From Aporrectodea caliginosa (Eukaryota > Annelida > Clitellata > Crassiclitellata > Lumbricidae), in NCBI GenBank assembly GCA_020284085.1, contig JACEVL010000045.1, forward strand, positions 1,824,696 through 1,888,695: a stretch of 64,000 bases of DNA, in the 5' to 3' direction. A model generated the notes under the pieces. The model saw nothing but the letters and a program-made list of their open reading frames with translations, ran no database searches and had not been told where the DNA came from. The position numbers were made by a program, and so were the translations under genes. Below are positions 10,451-22,849 of the stretch, piece after piece (positions within the stretch are counted from its first letter, which is position 1; the number at the start of each line of letters is the position of its first letter).

Positions 10451-10881
10451 GGGGCCGTCCATAAAGTACGTCACGCTATTTTTGACCATTTTTACCCCCC
10501 TCCCCCCTGTCACAAACTGTCACAAAACTCCCCCCCCCCTAAAGTACGTCACACTTTCCGAAAGCAAGGCTAATACATAAACAAGGCTTCGCAACAGCAT
10601 TATTACTAGCGCTCCTAGCGAGAGGAATCGTGAAAACACATTCAGGAGATATGCATTTCATGCTATTTTGACATAAAACTAATTAAAATATTTCAGAAAA
10701 TTTTTGAAAATTATTTTTAAAGCTATGAAATTCTACTAAAAAATAAAAATAAATTATAAATAAATTTAAAAAAAAAATAAATGTGTGACGTCACACATGG
10801 CCTGACCCCCCCTCCCCTGTCACAAACTGTCACACTTTCTTAAACCCCCCCTGGAGCGTGACGTACTTTATGGACGGCCCC
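10451..10881. mobile_element. Harbinger-like MITE, 431 bp, TSD TAA
   Basis: Perfect 26-bp inverted ends begin GGGGCCGTCCATAAAGTACG and close with ACGC. TAA flanks it at 10448-10450 and 10882-10884. The subterminal 'ccccctgtcacaaactgtc' occurs at both ends. About 17 of 26 TIR positions agree with the element at 4156. It is inserted in the LINE-alpha copy. Confidence 0.85.
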
Positions 10882-11224
10882 TAAGGCATCAACCGATGGC
10901 ACAGTAAAATCAAGCCGTAATCAGGTCAATATCCAGAAGATCAACCCTTAAGGCAGAGAGGCAGCCTATGGTGGATAAGCGATTTGAAAGAGGTTAAGTT
11001 TTAAGCTGAGAACAAAATAACACAAGCCACTGATCAGAGTGCACATACACAGGAATCATGAGGAATGGAGTTCCAAAATTTAGGTGCAGCAATGGAAAAA
11101 GCTCGTTCACCAAAAACAGTTCTTGATTTAGGAATGAGCAGACAAAGATAATTTTTATGTAGCCTATGACCAGACAAAGATAATCAGATAACCTGGTTGA
11201 ATAGTGATTAGTCTGGAAATAGGA

Positions 11225-11310
11225 AATTATTTTCATCAATCCAGATTCCATTTTAAAGTGACACTGACACTAGGCCTATAAAATAATTTGGCAACGTAAA
11301 CTACGGTTTA
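11225..11310. mobile_element. Fragment of the foldback-element interior
   Basis: 'tttcatcaatccagattcc' and 'cattttaaagtgacac' match (reverse complement) the interior of the element at 25891. 'ataaaataatttggcaacgt' plus 'aaactacggttt' matches the interior of the one at 30624. No arms were found around it. Confidence 0.5.
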
Positions 11311-12270
11311 ACACTTAACTTATTGAAACAATTGTTACACGTCCGTCTGAAAACGAGTCGCCAAAGTTAACAAAACTTTTGTTAGCCTACATAGAACAAC
11401 CAACCGAAACTTTGGCTGCCAAACTGCGCAGTGTTAAAGTACTGTAACAACCTATAGGCCTAGGCCTAAGCTTGACTACAAGCGGCACAGTTACCGGCAT
11501 AATAAAACTGTTTAATTGCTTAGAATAATAATTATTAGGCTATGTATTTGAAAGCAATCCATTATTAGCGCAATATGACAGAGCTCGGAGCTCCGTGTAT
11601 AACTTGCATGAGGCCAGTGGAGTCGCTAATCCATCCCCGCCCAAAAGATGTTGCAAATCTGAGTAATCTCCGACTCATGCAAGGGTGTTGTTAGACACCT
11701 TTAAAGCTTTTCTCCCGAAGACATATATTTGCTCACTAAACATAGTCCTAAATAGTTAGGCTAAATCAGACTATAGAGTAGACCATGTTAGAGCATGAGG
11801 TGGTTGGTTTGCTGAGATGCTACGGTGGAACTGCACACATTTTTATTATCGATCTTAAAGGCATTTTATGCCATAAGATGTTGTTCAACTGCTGTATCCA
11901 GGACGGTAATTCGATAGCCTTGTTGCTGATCTCGCTACGGTGAAAACTACACAAATTTTCGTATCTACGTCAGCGGCTTTCATACCATAAAATTTAGCTG
12001 TCCATAGACACCTTTAAAAAGTTTTCAACTGATTCTATATAATTTATTAGCTGCATTATGAGTTACTCAAAATTTGGTACGTTTTTTGCTGGTAACAGTT
12101 ACTATACTACTTCCTGTGACACTTGTAGTTAAGCTTACAATAGTCCTATAGGTATTAATAGGCTACAACAATTTTAATGCTGCGCAATTTGGCTGCCAAA
12201 GTTTAAGTTGTTTGTTACATACATGTAGTATACACTATGTATGTAGGCTCTGTATGACGTATATTGCGTT
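11310..12270. other. Unique A/T-rich sequence with a dispersed motif
   Basis: No gene is seen. The motif 'agacacctttaaa' followed within 30 bp by an A/T-rich 'tatat' block occurs at 11693 and 12006; related copies are at 22917, 25768 (minus) and 30045, so part of this interval is an old repeat. Confidence 0.45.
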
Positions 12271-12274
12271 ATCA

Positions 12275-12296
12275 ATATTATTAATATTATTATTAA

Positions 12297-12377
<81 letters not shown>
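12275..12377. repeat. (ATT)n microsatellite
   Basis: About 100 bp of nearly pure ATT. It marks the 3' side of the first endonuclease-LINE copy. Confidence 0.9.
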
Positions 12378-12378
<1 letters not shown>

Positions 12379-12379
12379 T

Positions 12380-14600
12380 TCTCCATCAATCAACATCAAT
12401 ACTGAAAGCTACAATAGACAAGGATGCAGTAGCTGTCTAAAATGAGCGTCATAAGTGCCGTTAGTGTCACATCTCCCTAAGGTCTGGCTCCGCTAAAGTG
12501 CCGCGGAAAGCCACCGAGTTGAACCGCTGGACAGTTATAGAGAGACGCTGCAGCAAGAAGCAGGTCTCTCTCTTGTCTCCTGTGGACAGCGTCAGACTAC
12601 GACCTAGATCTGATATAAAGTTTTGGCCAGTGGTGTTAATTGGACCTAAGGTCTCGAGAGCTAGAGGCACGAAAAAGTGCGTGTTTAAGAGTGCATTGTA
12701 CTTGGTCATTTTCCTGTCCGTGGCGATCTCGGCTGCCGCGCCCGCCGTCGCTGCCGTGGCCTGGATGTATGATGGAGCAAGGGTATCTACCACCGTCGCG
12801 TCCCACACCAGATGACGACCCGCGCGCCATGGAATCATTGTCAGGCCGTCTGGTCTTCTGCCGTCCGTGCGTAGTAGACCTGGTGGTTCCTTTATTGACG
12901 GAATCCCTGCCTTCGAAAGGGAGCGGTGTATAATGTCATTGATTGTGTTATGTCTGGCAATTCGGCCGAAGCCGAGAGAACAGGACAGGCCATGGCTGCC
13001 TCTGGCGTCGATTCGGGCTCCACAAGCACATATGTGTGGTTCACATATTGTGGCCCCAAGGCGCAAGCCGACCGCCACCCGAACGTCCTCGTTGTCCAGT
13101 CTCAACCCACATGCTGTTATTGGTAAGGCATGTAGCCAGTCGCTGGCGTGTGGTGACGAGACAGCTTTCAATCGCGCGGTGTTGTATGGGTCCATTGTGT
13201 CTTGAAACAATCTCTTGACAGTCTGTTCCAAAAGGGGTTTGTCCCATAGAGCCTGCTTGTTTGTTGGCATGTTTTCTGAATCGTTGAAATCCGTCTTGGA
13301 TCGCCACTCGGACGTCATGGCTTCAAAGTGTGTGTCCTGTGTGAGATTGAGAGAGTTTAGAATGAGGGTCTGGAGAGGGAGAGTGCTCGCAGCTGATGCC
13401 AAAAAGGCCGGAAGTGCCAGCGAAGTCGCTCTCCGTATGCCCAGACCACCCATTTTGATGGGTAGTGACGCCTGTGTCCATTGGAGATCGTTTAAAGAAA
13501 CGTTCAGAATCTTTTCCAATCCCTGTCGTAGTGTCACGTCGTAAGTTTCCAACTCGGGGTGTTTGTCACAGGGATGGCATCGGAGGATGTAAATCATTTT
13601 TGGCGCACCCAGTGAACTCCTCAGAATTAAAAGGGCATCCTGCCTGGCTATAAGAGTTAATTTGCTCAGGCTCTCCTCCAGTTCTCTGGTTCGGGCTTTC
13701 AGACATTGTTGCAGCGCTTTTTCCGATGAAAGTGGGGCGCCGAGCAGCTGGGCTTCTTCCACATCGATTGGTCTGAACTCTCTTAAAGAGTCATAGCCAA
13801 TGTTTTTACTGTCGATGGAAATCACCTCACATTTAGATCGATTTAGCGCCAGGCCCATAGTAGAGCATGCTCTCTCGATGAACTCGACATCGGCTGCCAC
13901 CGTCTCCGCCTTTCCGCCGAGGGTGAGATCGTCAAGGTAGCCGAATGATAATGGCGAGCCCATCTGAAGTAGGATTGGCTGTAGCGGCAGGCAAAACAAC
14001 AAAGGTCCCAGCGGATCTCCTTGCTGAGGACCAACCCGAGATTGAACCTTGTAGCCACCGAATTTGAGTGTTGACTCTTCAGCGTAGGCCTGGAAGCAGT
14101 AAGGAGCTAGGTCGGGTAGAATCTCGATAACAGATGCTAGCATACAATCTCGGTAGAGGCTGTTGAAGGCGTTGGAGAGATCGAGTTTAACCACAATGTG
14201 GTCGTCGTCCATGTTAGATAGAAATCTCCGGGTTGCATGTACTGCTGCCTCGCATCCGCCTGGCACTCCCACACCCAGCTGTTTTGGTGATAGGTAAGCT
14301 GCTGCTTGGTCGCTCGCATATCTGTTGGCGCATTTAGATGTCAGTCTACGCCAGTAGTAACCTATGGCTATTGGACGTAGACCTCCCGTTTTCTTTCGAA
14401 GAGCAAAGAGGGTGCCGCCAAACAAGACTGGGCGAATTTCTGTCGGACACTTTCCTGCTAAAAGGATGTTGACGAGGCCCGTGATGGCCGAGACAAGCTC
14501 CGGTCCGGTGTCCTTTGTGTTGATCATCTCAAGAACATGTTGGGGTTTTAAGCCGTCGGGGCCGCCTGACGAGCCCGGTGGAAAGTGTCTTATTTGGTCA
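12380..14600 (-). mobile_element. RLE-type non-LTR retrotransposon, copy 1 (RT plus endonuclease)
   Basis: Minus-strand frame from the (ATT)n junction at about 14600 to the stop at 12467; no ATG is needed, since coding sense continues upstream of the first Met (14527) as PGSSGGPDGLKPQH, the start of an RT domain. Visible in order: KLDLSNAFNS (first catalytic Asp, about residue 115 from that Met), PQQGDPLGPLLF, FGYLDDLTLGG (catalytic YxDD, about 195), a CxC...GSHGLSC...RH cysteine/histidine motif (about 500-515), then RRPDG (about 558) and WDATVVDT (about 574), the PD..D core of a restriction-like endonuclease. This order defines the endonuclease-at-C-terminus LINEs (R2, R4/Dong, NeSL, HERO, CRE group). 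The frame is intact but the N-terminus is missing. Confidence 0.85.
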
Positions 14601-14614
14601 TTATTATTATCGGT

Positions 14615-14646
<32 letters not shown>

Positions 14647-14685
14647 ATTACTATTACTATTACTATTATTATTATTATTATTATT

Positions 14686-14779
<94 letters not shown>
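14600..14779. repeat. (ATT)n / (GAT)n microsatellite between two LINE copies
   Basis: (ATT)n to about 14685, then nearly pure (GAT)n to about 14779. Separates the 5' end of copy 1 from the 3' end of copy 2 (minus orientation). Confidence 0.9.
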
Positions 14780-15342
<563 letters not shown>

Positions 15343-15920
15343 TCAAAAACTAGTGTAACTGGAAGGGCTATCCCTCTTCCATCTCGGGCATAGGGTCAAC
15401 AAAAGATCCGGTGAAGGCCACAGCGTTAAAGCGCTGAATTGTCAACGACAGTCTTTGGAAGAGGAAGGTCGTCTCTCTGACGTCGTCCGTCGCCTTTGTC
15501 AGATGACGGCCCATCACTGTGATTAAGTCAAGGCCTCTTAAGTTAATTGGACCTAAAGTTTCCAGAGCCAGCGGAATGAAGTCATGTGTGTCAAGAAGGG
15601 TCTGGTATTTTTGATTTTTTCTGTTGTCAGCTATTTCAGCTGCTGCTCCTGCTGTCACGGCCGTTGCCTGCAGGTAGGAAGGCGCTAGCGTGTCGACCAC
15701 CGTTGCATCCCACACGAGGTTTCGGCCCGCTCTCCATGGTATAAGCGTGGTGCCGTCCGGTCTCTTACCATCCGATCGCAGCATGCCCCGTGGCTCCTTT
15801 ACCGCTGGGAAACCGGCTTTGATAAGATTGCGATGGATCAGGTCGTTGATGGCGGCGTGTCTGGCTACTCGACCAAATCCCAGAGAGCAAGAGAGGCCGT
15901 GTGTTCCTCTAGCGGTAACC
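15343..15920 (-). mobile_element. RLE-type LINE, copy 3 (endonuclease fragment)
   Basis: The minus-strand frame 15922-15368 starts at GTHGLSCSLGFGRVARH and includes GKRPDGTTLIPW and LVWDATVVDT, ending FTGSFVDPMPEMEEG. Third member of the same family, diverged from copies 1 and 2. Its 5' truncation point abuts a short (ATT)5 at 15921-15936 and its 3' end abuts the long (ATT)n. Confidence 0.8.
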
Positions 15921-15974
15921 ATTATTATTATTATTGTTTAAACGTTAATTAAGAACAGTAATGTTCGTCTGGAA

Positions 15975-16142
<168 letters not shown>

Positions 16143-16194
16143 CCAGAGCACTTGTGTAAGTTGTGTTACAAGTTTTTTAAATTAGTTATATTAT

Positions 16195-16340
16195 GAGTGA
16201 CTCAACTTTGCCACTGCACGTCTGTGCATGGTGCCAGCCTCACTGCCAGGTAGTGCCAGTCCCAAAGCCTGGATGAAGGAGGGGGCGACGCTAATAGTCT
16301 TCGTAATCACACAGTTTCTAACTGAAATTACTACTATGAC
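16195..16340. repeat. Dispersed repeat with 'cctggat.aaggagg' core
   Basis: 'agcctggatgaaggaggggg' and 'cgacgctaatagtcttcg' recur at 23640-23735 and 39760-39850, each followed by 'gttaaac' or 'taactg' words. An old interspersed repeat of unknown class. Confidence 0.5.
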
Positions 16341-16384
16341 TGAATAGTAACTACATTTTGTCATGTATGTATGTATGAGCACTT

Positions 16385-16605
16385 GTTATAGCGCCCCTTC
16401 AAGATTTCTACTCAGAGGCGCTCCCGTCTACAGCGCGGACACTGATTCGGAGTTTCACGCCGAAGCGCATGAGCAATTATTGCGAGTGAAGGACTTGCCC
16501 AGGGTCCCTACGCGGCGGCTTTTGAGGTGGATTCGAACCCGCAACCCTCCGGCTGCAAGGCACCGAACATACCCCTACACACCACCGCCCCCCGCCCCAT
16601 GTCAT
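16385..16605 (-). mobile_element. SINE-E, tRNA-derived, with a LINE-like 3' tail
   Basis: On the minus strand the B box is gggttcgaatccacc, followed by gggcaagtccttcactcg. It ends 'gcgcctctgagtag' and 'cttgaaggggcgctataa'. That tail resembles the 3' end of LINE-beta at 30150, suggesting it is mobilised by that LINE. Confidence 0.7.
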
Positions 16606-16639
16606 ATTCATACAGATGATTGAACCTGTCTGTACTCTT

Positions 16640-16900
16640 ATTAGGGCAGGGGTTTATAGGTGAATGATAACACTCTGGCACGAAGACCAGAAGATCAGCA
16701 TGGACGTGGGATCGATTCCCGCTGCCCTGCCAAAGGCTGACTCAGCCTTTCATTCGCAAGGTAAAATGGCGCCATGCATGGCTGCCATACAGTTAGACTC
16801 AACTCCTTGTGAATAACTTGTGATCACCCGTTCATACTATATGACTTGTAGGCATAGCTGATGTCACTTTGAATGAATAAACGAAAATTATTTTATTGAA
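16640..16900 (+). mobile_element. SINE-D, tRNA-derived
   Basis: B-box-like gggatcgattcccgc, body 'actcagcctttcattcgc', 'catgcatggctgccatacag' and 'gatcacccgttcatact', ending 'aaacgaaaattatt'. A second copy at 28000/29786 is split by an hAT-like element. Confidence 0.7.
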
Positions 16901-17935
16901 CATTGTATATAGGCCTACATGTATGTTAATGCGATATAAATGCTTTGAATATCTCTACGCAGTAACCGTCTACGGTGAGACTCAGGGCTTCTCCATTTGA
17001 GGCGATCGATCGATCGATCTCCTTGGTCGATCGCCTAGCGAGGGTCTGGTGAATCGGTAAATCGATCGCGCAAATCGAGCGCGATCGATTTACTCCAAGA
17101 GGAAACTGGAGCCATTATTTTATTTACCTAATTTAGGCCTACATTAGGCTACTTTAATTTTTGCTTACTAGCGGCAGCGGTGAATTTCGTTTCGTGAACT
17201 ATGCCCTAATGACTGCTGAGTGATCGTTCCAATTTTGTGCAATATGATTGGTCATAACAACACGGTGGACACCTCCCGCGAGTATAGTCATTATTTTGTA
17301 AGTTCGTAACGTCACTGATTTCTGAAATTAAAGAAAGCAACAATGGCGGCGACTATGCCGAAGTGGAATAATAATGTACAGTTTAGCAACGGCGCTCGTT
17401 TTCGGTTGCTTGCCCTAGAAATGAGCTCAAGCTCTACTGTTGCGCTCCGCCTAGTCACTAGTGAATATACTATAGATCTCACACGGTCATGTAGGCCTAT
17501 GCCATTATTCTTTAATAACTAAACGACTGTCTTATTTAGCCATGGCTGGACTAGGAGCGCTTCTGATCAGTCGATCACCTTGAAGGGGCGCTATATGAAA
17601 ACTAATTAATAATACTGTGATTATCAATAGTAATAATCACGGAACTGAACTGTGATAATTATGCCTACTAGATTAGTACTATAGCCTATAATAACTACGG
17701 TTATATGCAGCCATACGAATACGATACACAAAATACGCTGTACACAAAAACTCTCGAGGTCGATCGCGCACCGATCGCCTACGCAACCCAGCGCGATCGA
17801 TTTTCAAATCGCCTTCTATTTTCAAATGAGAAGCTCTGGTGAGATTCGAACCCGTACCCTCCACGTTACAAACCAAGCGCTCTAACCAATCGGCCACCGT
17901 CACATGACGAATACAAATCCTTCTCCTGTATACCT
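16890..17935 (-). mobile_element. SINE-A copy, minus strand, split by an hAT-like element
   Basis: The head at 17839-17935, read on the minus strand, gives ggccgattggttagagcgct and gggttcgaatctcacc. The remainder lies left of 16983. The insertion point is immediately beside the B box. Confidence 0.6.
16983..17838. mobile_element. hAT-like element with CGATCG-rich ends
   Basis: Ends CAGGGCTTCTCC and, inverted, CAGAGCTTCTC. Target duplication gtgagact (16975-16982) and gtgagatt (17839-17846), 7 of 8 identical. Subterminal regions are dense in cgatcg/gcgatcg words (16999-17095, 17758-17815). The interior (17110-17740) is unique and starts a short frame at 17343 (atggcggcgactatgccg) with no recognised domain. 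Confidence 0.7.
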
Positions 17936-18655
17936 CGTGACAAAGACACTCTGTCACCAATAATTCTCTACCTTCGATGACAATTGTGAAGATGATGAGT
18001 ATTCTGAAGATTTAGGAGATTCCTAGAGGCCGAGTAGGGGGAAAAGGGGGAGCCAGCGTCGTTCCATTGACGGCGGCGGATGAACGTGTCCGAGCCGGCA
18101 ATGACCACCACCACCACGACGGCGTCCAGTTGGTCATCGCCGACAAAAGGTGACCGCTGCGCTGGCCGTTCATTATTCACTCTCGTCGGCGGCATAGATC
18201 TGCAAATTTGATGGGAATCATTTCCGGAGATGGAAGGGCCTTCTTCCTGGCGATACCGTGATTAGAGGAACACCTCCCGACGTGACGGAGGCCACTACAG
18301 AGGACGAGATACCGCTCACAAACAATGCAACGCGGAAACGGATGCTCCATTGGAACGTATAGGATCACGCGCGCCACAGACTACTCTGAGACCATCGTCA
18401 TCGGTCGGTTTTATCTTCTGTCGGAGGCGGCGGCGGCGGCCGAGGCTCGGACGCTCGGTCGGCGGCGGCGACCGATGGGGGGGCGACCGGGCGAGCGGCG
18501 GAGGATGGCCCGTCGGCAATTTCCGGGGAGTTGGAAGCGAAGCGGAAAGGAGAGACGTCTGCTATGGGTCATCATCGCTCGCTAGAATGAATTCACGCAA
18601 AGTCTACTGAACAGACAACACAGAGTAACAACAGAGGCACGAAAGGAAGGACTGG
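17935..18655. other. GC-richer unique sequence, no gene recognised
   Basis: High in CpG, with ggcggcgg tracts at 18425-18500. Short open frames exist on both strands but none has a recognisable domain or convincing splice sites. Possibly regulatory. Confidence 0.4.
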
Positions 18656-18790
18656 TGGACGGATGGACAAAGGGACGGACAAAGGGACGGACGGACAAAG
18701 GGACAGATGGATAGACAAAGGACAGACGGACAAAGGGACGGACAAAGGGACGGACAAAGGGACGGACAAAGGGACGGACAAAGGGATAGA
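18656..18790. repeat. 12-bp minisatellite GGACGGACAAAG
   Basis: About ten imperfect units (gggacggacaaa) in tandem. Confidence 0.8.
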
Positions 18791-18825
18791 CGGGCGAACG
18801 AAACGACAGATGAATGGACAGATAG

Positions 18826-19195
18826 ACTGATGGATGGATGGATGGATGGATGGATGGATGGATGGATGGATGGATGGATGGATGGATGGATGGATGGATG
18901 GATGGATGGATGGATGGATAGATGGATGGATGGATAGGATGGCTAGATAGATGGATGACTGGATGGATGGATGGACAGACGAACGGACGGATAGATGAAC
19001 GCTTGCTATAGCTGGCTGGGCGGCTATAGATGGCTGGCGGGATGGATGGATAGATGGATAGATGGATGGATGGATGAACAGATGGTTGCATGGCTTGCGT
19101 CCGTCCATCCACCCATCCATCCATCCATTCCATCCATCCATCCATCCATCCATCCATCCATCAATCAATCAATCAACCAATAAATAAATAAATCG
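18826..19195. repeat. (TGGA)n array and inverted (CCAT)n array
   Basis: (TGGA)n, mostly pure at 18830-18930 and degenerate to about 19080, faces a (CCAT)n/(CAAT)n array at 19100-19190. The two are complementary and can fold into a hairpin. Confidence 0.85.
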
Positions 19196-19299
19196 ATCCA
19201 TGCGCAACATTTTGTTTTGACAAAGCGCCTGTGCACAAGCTCTGTTACGCGACTTCACTTTTTTGGTCTCTATTACTCTGTAGAAATCTCGAGATTACG

Positions 19300-19505
19300 A
19301 TTACACACACAAGCACACATATCAAACAACTTTTGACACAAACTCTGTGGACACTGGACACCAACGTACACAGAAATGCACATAAACACAGACACACACA
19401 AAAGTACATAGAGAAAACACACAAACATACAAACGTACGCAAAGAAAAATCACACACGCACGCGCACACACACACACACGCACACACTGTGACACATGCA
19501 ATCAG
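19300..19505. repeat. CA-rich low-complexity tract
   Basis: Degenerate (CA)n and (ACACAA) words on the plus strand. Confidence 0.6.
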
Positions 19506-19559
19506 GGAACGTTTCTCGGTGTCCACACGCTTTCAATCACTGCTGTGATGGGCGAACAG

Positions 19560-20340
19560 GAGCAGATTGACTCAAGAAGTTGTTCTTAATCTTTGCATCG
19601 GCTTAAGAGATCACGGCCGACAGGAGGCAGCCATACAGGCAGACAGACAACCACACAGACCGACGACAGAGGGAGAAGGGTCAGAGCGGGGGGTGGCGTC
19701 TCTGGCCTTTTCGTGGCAGCGCCTGCTCTTCGGGTTCTTAAGCGAAACGAAGCCATTCTCGACCGACGAAAGCTAACGAAGTCTCGGTTAAGCCTCTGTC
19801 AGAATCATTTCTGGCCTAATTGGTGTCCCATCAAGTCCGTCGTCACTGAAGGATGTCTCTTAAGTGATCCATCGTTCGTCGACGACGTCAGATCATTATG
19901 AGATAAATCACGCGTCTCCATTCTTCGCCTCGTCCAGGTACATCCGTCCAAGACGGGCGCTTCATTTGCGCCAATAACTCGCAATCGCGGTCCGCGCCGA
20001 AGCGTCGCAGCGTCGAGCCAAATCTTTCTAATTTTGTTACCTCAATCAGATTCCGCCGGCCTCATGCTCTTCTGTTGATGTCGCAGTCAATTCGACTTGT
20101 TCGCTGGTGGCGACGTAAGAATCAGGTCGTGTGGAGGCATCACGCGAAGGCTGCTCCTAGGGAGGGATGGAGAGGGTGGTGGATGGAGAGAAAAGACTGT
20201 GTGGCTGTCCGTGGCTGTGAGTTGGAGAGGCGTCTAACTCGCTAAATCACTTATCAGGCGCCGGGCGCTTGTCCCGACAATTAATTGCAAGAGATGCGAT
20301 ATTCGCCGCGGCAGAGATTTGAGATAATTTCGTCGGGTGA
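19560..20340. other. Unique GC-richer island, candidate regulatory DNA
   Basis: No repeat or gene is recognised. Contains a homeodomain-type palindrome CAATTAATTG at about 20278 and the word ATCAGGCGC at 20253. Bounded by simple repeats on both sides. Confidence 0.35.
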
Positions 20341-20870
20341 CAGTCTGCCGCTTTCTCTGTCTCAGTTTCTGTCTGGCTATGTCTCTGTCTCTGTCTGTCT
20401 CCCAGACTCAGTCTCTGTCTCTGCCTCCGTCTGTCTCTCTCTGTCTCCGTCTGTCTCTGTCTCTCTCTGTGTCTCTGTCTCTATGTCTCTATCTGTCTGT
20501 CTCTATCTCTCTGTCTCTATGTTTTATGTCTTTGTCTTTCTCTGTGTCTCTGTCTGTCTCTGTGTCTCTGTCTATGCCTCTGTCTCTCTTTCTCTGTATC
20601 TGTATCTCTGTCTGTCTGTCATTCTCTCTATGCCTTTCTCTGTCTCTCTTTTTGTCTCTCTGTATGTGTATCTCGCTCTCTATCTCTCTCGCTCACTCTT
20701 ACTCTTTATATTTCGTTTTCTATATTTCGCTCACTGTCTCTCAGTCTCTCTGTCTCTCTCAGTATGTCTGTCTGTCTGTCTATTTCTACTTCGCTCTCTG
20801 TGCCTCTGTCTCTATATCTTGCTTTCTTTTTCTCTCTCTGTCTCTCAGTGTCTCTCTCTTTCTTTATCGG
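20340..20870. repeat. (TCTCTG)n-like polypyrimidine-rich array
   Basis: About 530 bp of degenerate tctctg/tctgtc. Long frames here (CLSVCLSLS type) are translated repeat. Confidence 0.9.
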
Positions 20871-20989
20871 TGATGATCCGTATTTGGTTGGTGGATGACC
20901 TGTGGAGAAGATCAACGGGAGATGGCCAAAGAAAAGCCGGCGCTTTTGTATCGGAGCATCAGTCCGTGGGCGAAAGATAAGCAGTCTGG

Positions 20990-21610
20990 TGTTTGAGAAG
21001 GAAACAGAGGAATGAAAGGACGGACATAGGAAGGCAGGGAGAAGCAGAAGCACACGGGATGAGATTGGGACTAAAGGACAGTAGGACACACGGAAAGAGA
21101 GTGAGCGAGACACAGAGTCAGAAGAGAGGAGGAGGTAGTGTTGCGGAAGGAAAGAAGGAGAGAATGAGAGACAGACAGACAGAGACAGAGAGAGAGGGGG
21201 ACGGAAAGAGGCAGGTGGTATACGAGAGAAACGTTACACGTAGAGAGAAACGCAGACTAAGAGAAAGGACGCGAAGGGAGAGAGAGAACGACCAAACATG
21301 AGACAGAACCAGAGATGAAAGGATACGGCAAAAGAGAGAGACAGAGAGTTACGCAGAAGGAGATGGGAACAGAGTGGCAGAGACATAGGGAGACATATCG
21401 ATACGGAGAGAGACAGGGAGTAACACATTAGGAGAAAACAGCCACAAAGATGCAGACAGAGATAGACAGAGACAGTAAGAGAGGAGAACAGACAGACAGA
21501 AACATATGGAGTCAGACAGAGACAGACAGAGGAGAGAGACAGAGAGAGAGAGAGACAGTGAGATGGACAGCGACAGACAGGTAGACACATAGACAGAGGG
21601 ACGTTCATCG
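20990..21610. repeat. Purine-rich degenerate (GAGACA)n region
   Basis: A/G-rich gagaga/cagaca words throughout, roughly complementary in composition to the tract at 20340-20870. Confidence 0.7.
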
Positions 21611-22320
21611 AGTGGGACGGATAGAGTCATTGGCTGGATAATGACTGGGAAGAAGGAAAGGCGCATAGAATTGGCTTTTGACAGCTTAATTGGCGTCGCT
21701 CCAATCGTCCGTCCTTCATTGCGATGACCAGACCAGACCAGAGCAGGGGCAGGGTATAGAGGGACGGAGGGGCCGAGGGACGGAGGGACGGAGGGGCCGA
21801 GAGGGGCTGAGGCGGCGGCGCAGATCAGACGTCACCCGGAAGTTGAGCCTCGGATCGTCCGGCGCCGTTCAGTCCCATCGGTGATGGATGCGTTTCATTA
21901 CTAGGGAGTAATAAAGGAGTAGACGGCTGCTGAGGCTGGCCACACGCGGAGAGAGATGGGACCGTCTTAGGCGAATGACCGGATGGAGCGATGCAGAAGA
22001 TGCAAATTCCCGGAGCGGCGGATTCAGAGGAGGCAGCTGAGGACGTCCGAGGTTCCCGCCACTGGAGGAGAACTGCACTGCGATGCATCGGATGACCTGA
22101 ACAGGGTTCCATGCTCTGTCCCCCTTCAAAACCACTCCTTAATACTCAGTGTTTGACGTCAACAGAAATTAGTTCTCACAGTTCTCACTGTTCCAACAGC
22201 ACAGTACAGGCTCCAAGATTTTGCAGTGGAAGTTAGATGAATTTTAACAGGAGAAAACTATATATTACACTAGAATTGCTAATTAAAGGTGTGGACTACA
22301 GAGCCCAATAGGGCTGTCAA
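21610..22320. other. Unique island, no gene recognised
   Basis: Includes a short gggacggaggggccga repeat at 21755-21800. Otherwise it is unique, moderately GC-rich sequence without convincing exons. Confidence 0.4.
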
Positions 22321-22340
22321 TAGTAGTAGTAGTAGTAGTA

Positions 22341-22413
<73 letters not shown>

Positions 22414-22449
22414 AAGTAGCAGTAGTAGTTGTTGTTGGTGTTGTTGCAG

Positions 22450-22489
<40 letters not shown>

Positions 22490-22665
22490 AGTGGTTGTGG
22501 TAGTAGTAGTGGTGGTAGTGGTGGTGGTTGTGGTGGTGGTTGTGGTTGTGGTGGTCGTAGAAGTAGTAGTAGTTGTAGTAGTAGTAGCAGTGGCAGACTG
22601 GCAGTAGCTGTAGCAGTACCAGTAGCAGCAGTAGTAGAAGTAGCAGTTGCAGCAGTTGTAGTAGG
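22321..22665. repeat. Compound trinucleotide array (TAG/TTG/TGG)n
   Basis: tag, then ttg, then tgg units, degenerate at the end (gcagta). Open in several frames because the unit length is three. Confidence 0.9.
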
Positions 22666-22849
22666 CTATCAATATTAGGCTACCAATTCTATTGCAGGCT
22701 GTCTGTTAGAACTGAATGTAGTTCAGATTATGTCTTCTGTCATTTGTGTTCTTGTGAATTGTTTCAATTGCATAATTGTACACTGTAACCGGTTGCGGTT
22801 TGTCAACCGGATTGTTTCAATAAACGAAAATATTATATTATATTCTGAA

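Larger units (their letters stand above)
9111..11160 (-). mobile_element. LINE-alpha 3' end, minus strand, split by a LINE and a MITE
   Basis: Left piece 9111-9131 (attaacttctattgc) and right pieces 10427-10450 (attgcggaggtgtccaatgc) and 10882-11160 rebuild one copy. On the minus strand 10990-11160 reads like an RT C-terminus (RAFSIAAPKFWNSIP, then LFQIAYPP), typical of CR1/L2-type LINEs. The duplicated ATTGC (9127-9131, 10427-10431) marks the LINE insertion. Confidence 0.65.

Noticed and set aside
12498..13653. Plus-strand frames at 12498-13653 and 14364-14560
   Set aside because: Shadows of the minus-strand endonuclease-LINE coding frame, which has coherent RT and nuclease motifs.
20285..20980. 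231-codon Ser/Leu/Val/Cys-rich 'membrane protein' frame and similar ones at 33050, 38078, 53785, 55717, 58698 and 61636
   Set aside because: Polypyrimidine or TCTG repeats translated; composition follows the repeat unit.
22283..22678. Poly-Thr, poly-Val and poly-Ser/Cys frames
   Set aside because: Shifted readings of the (TAG/TTG/TGG)n compound array.
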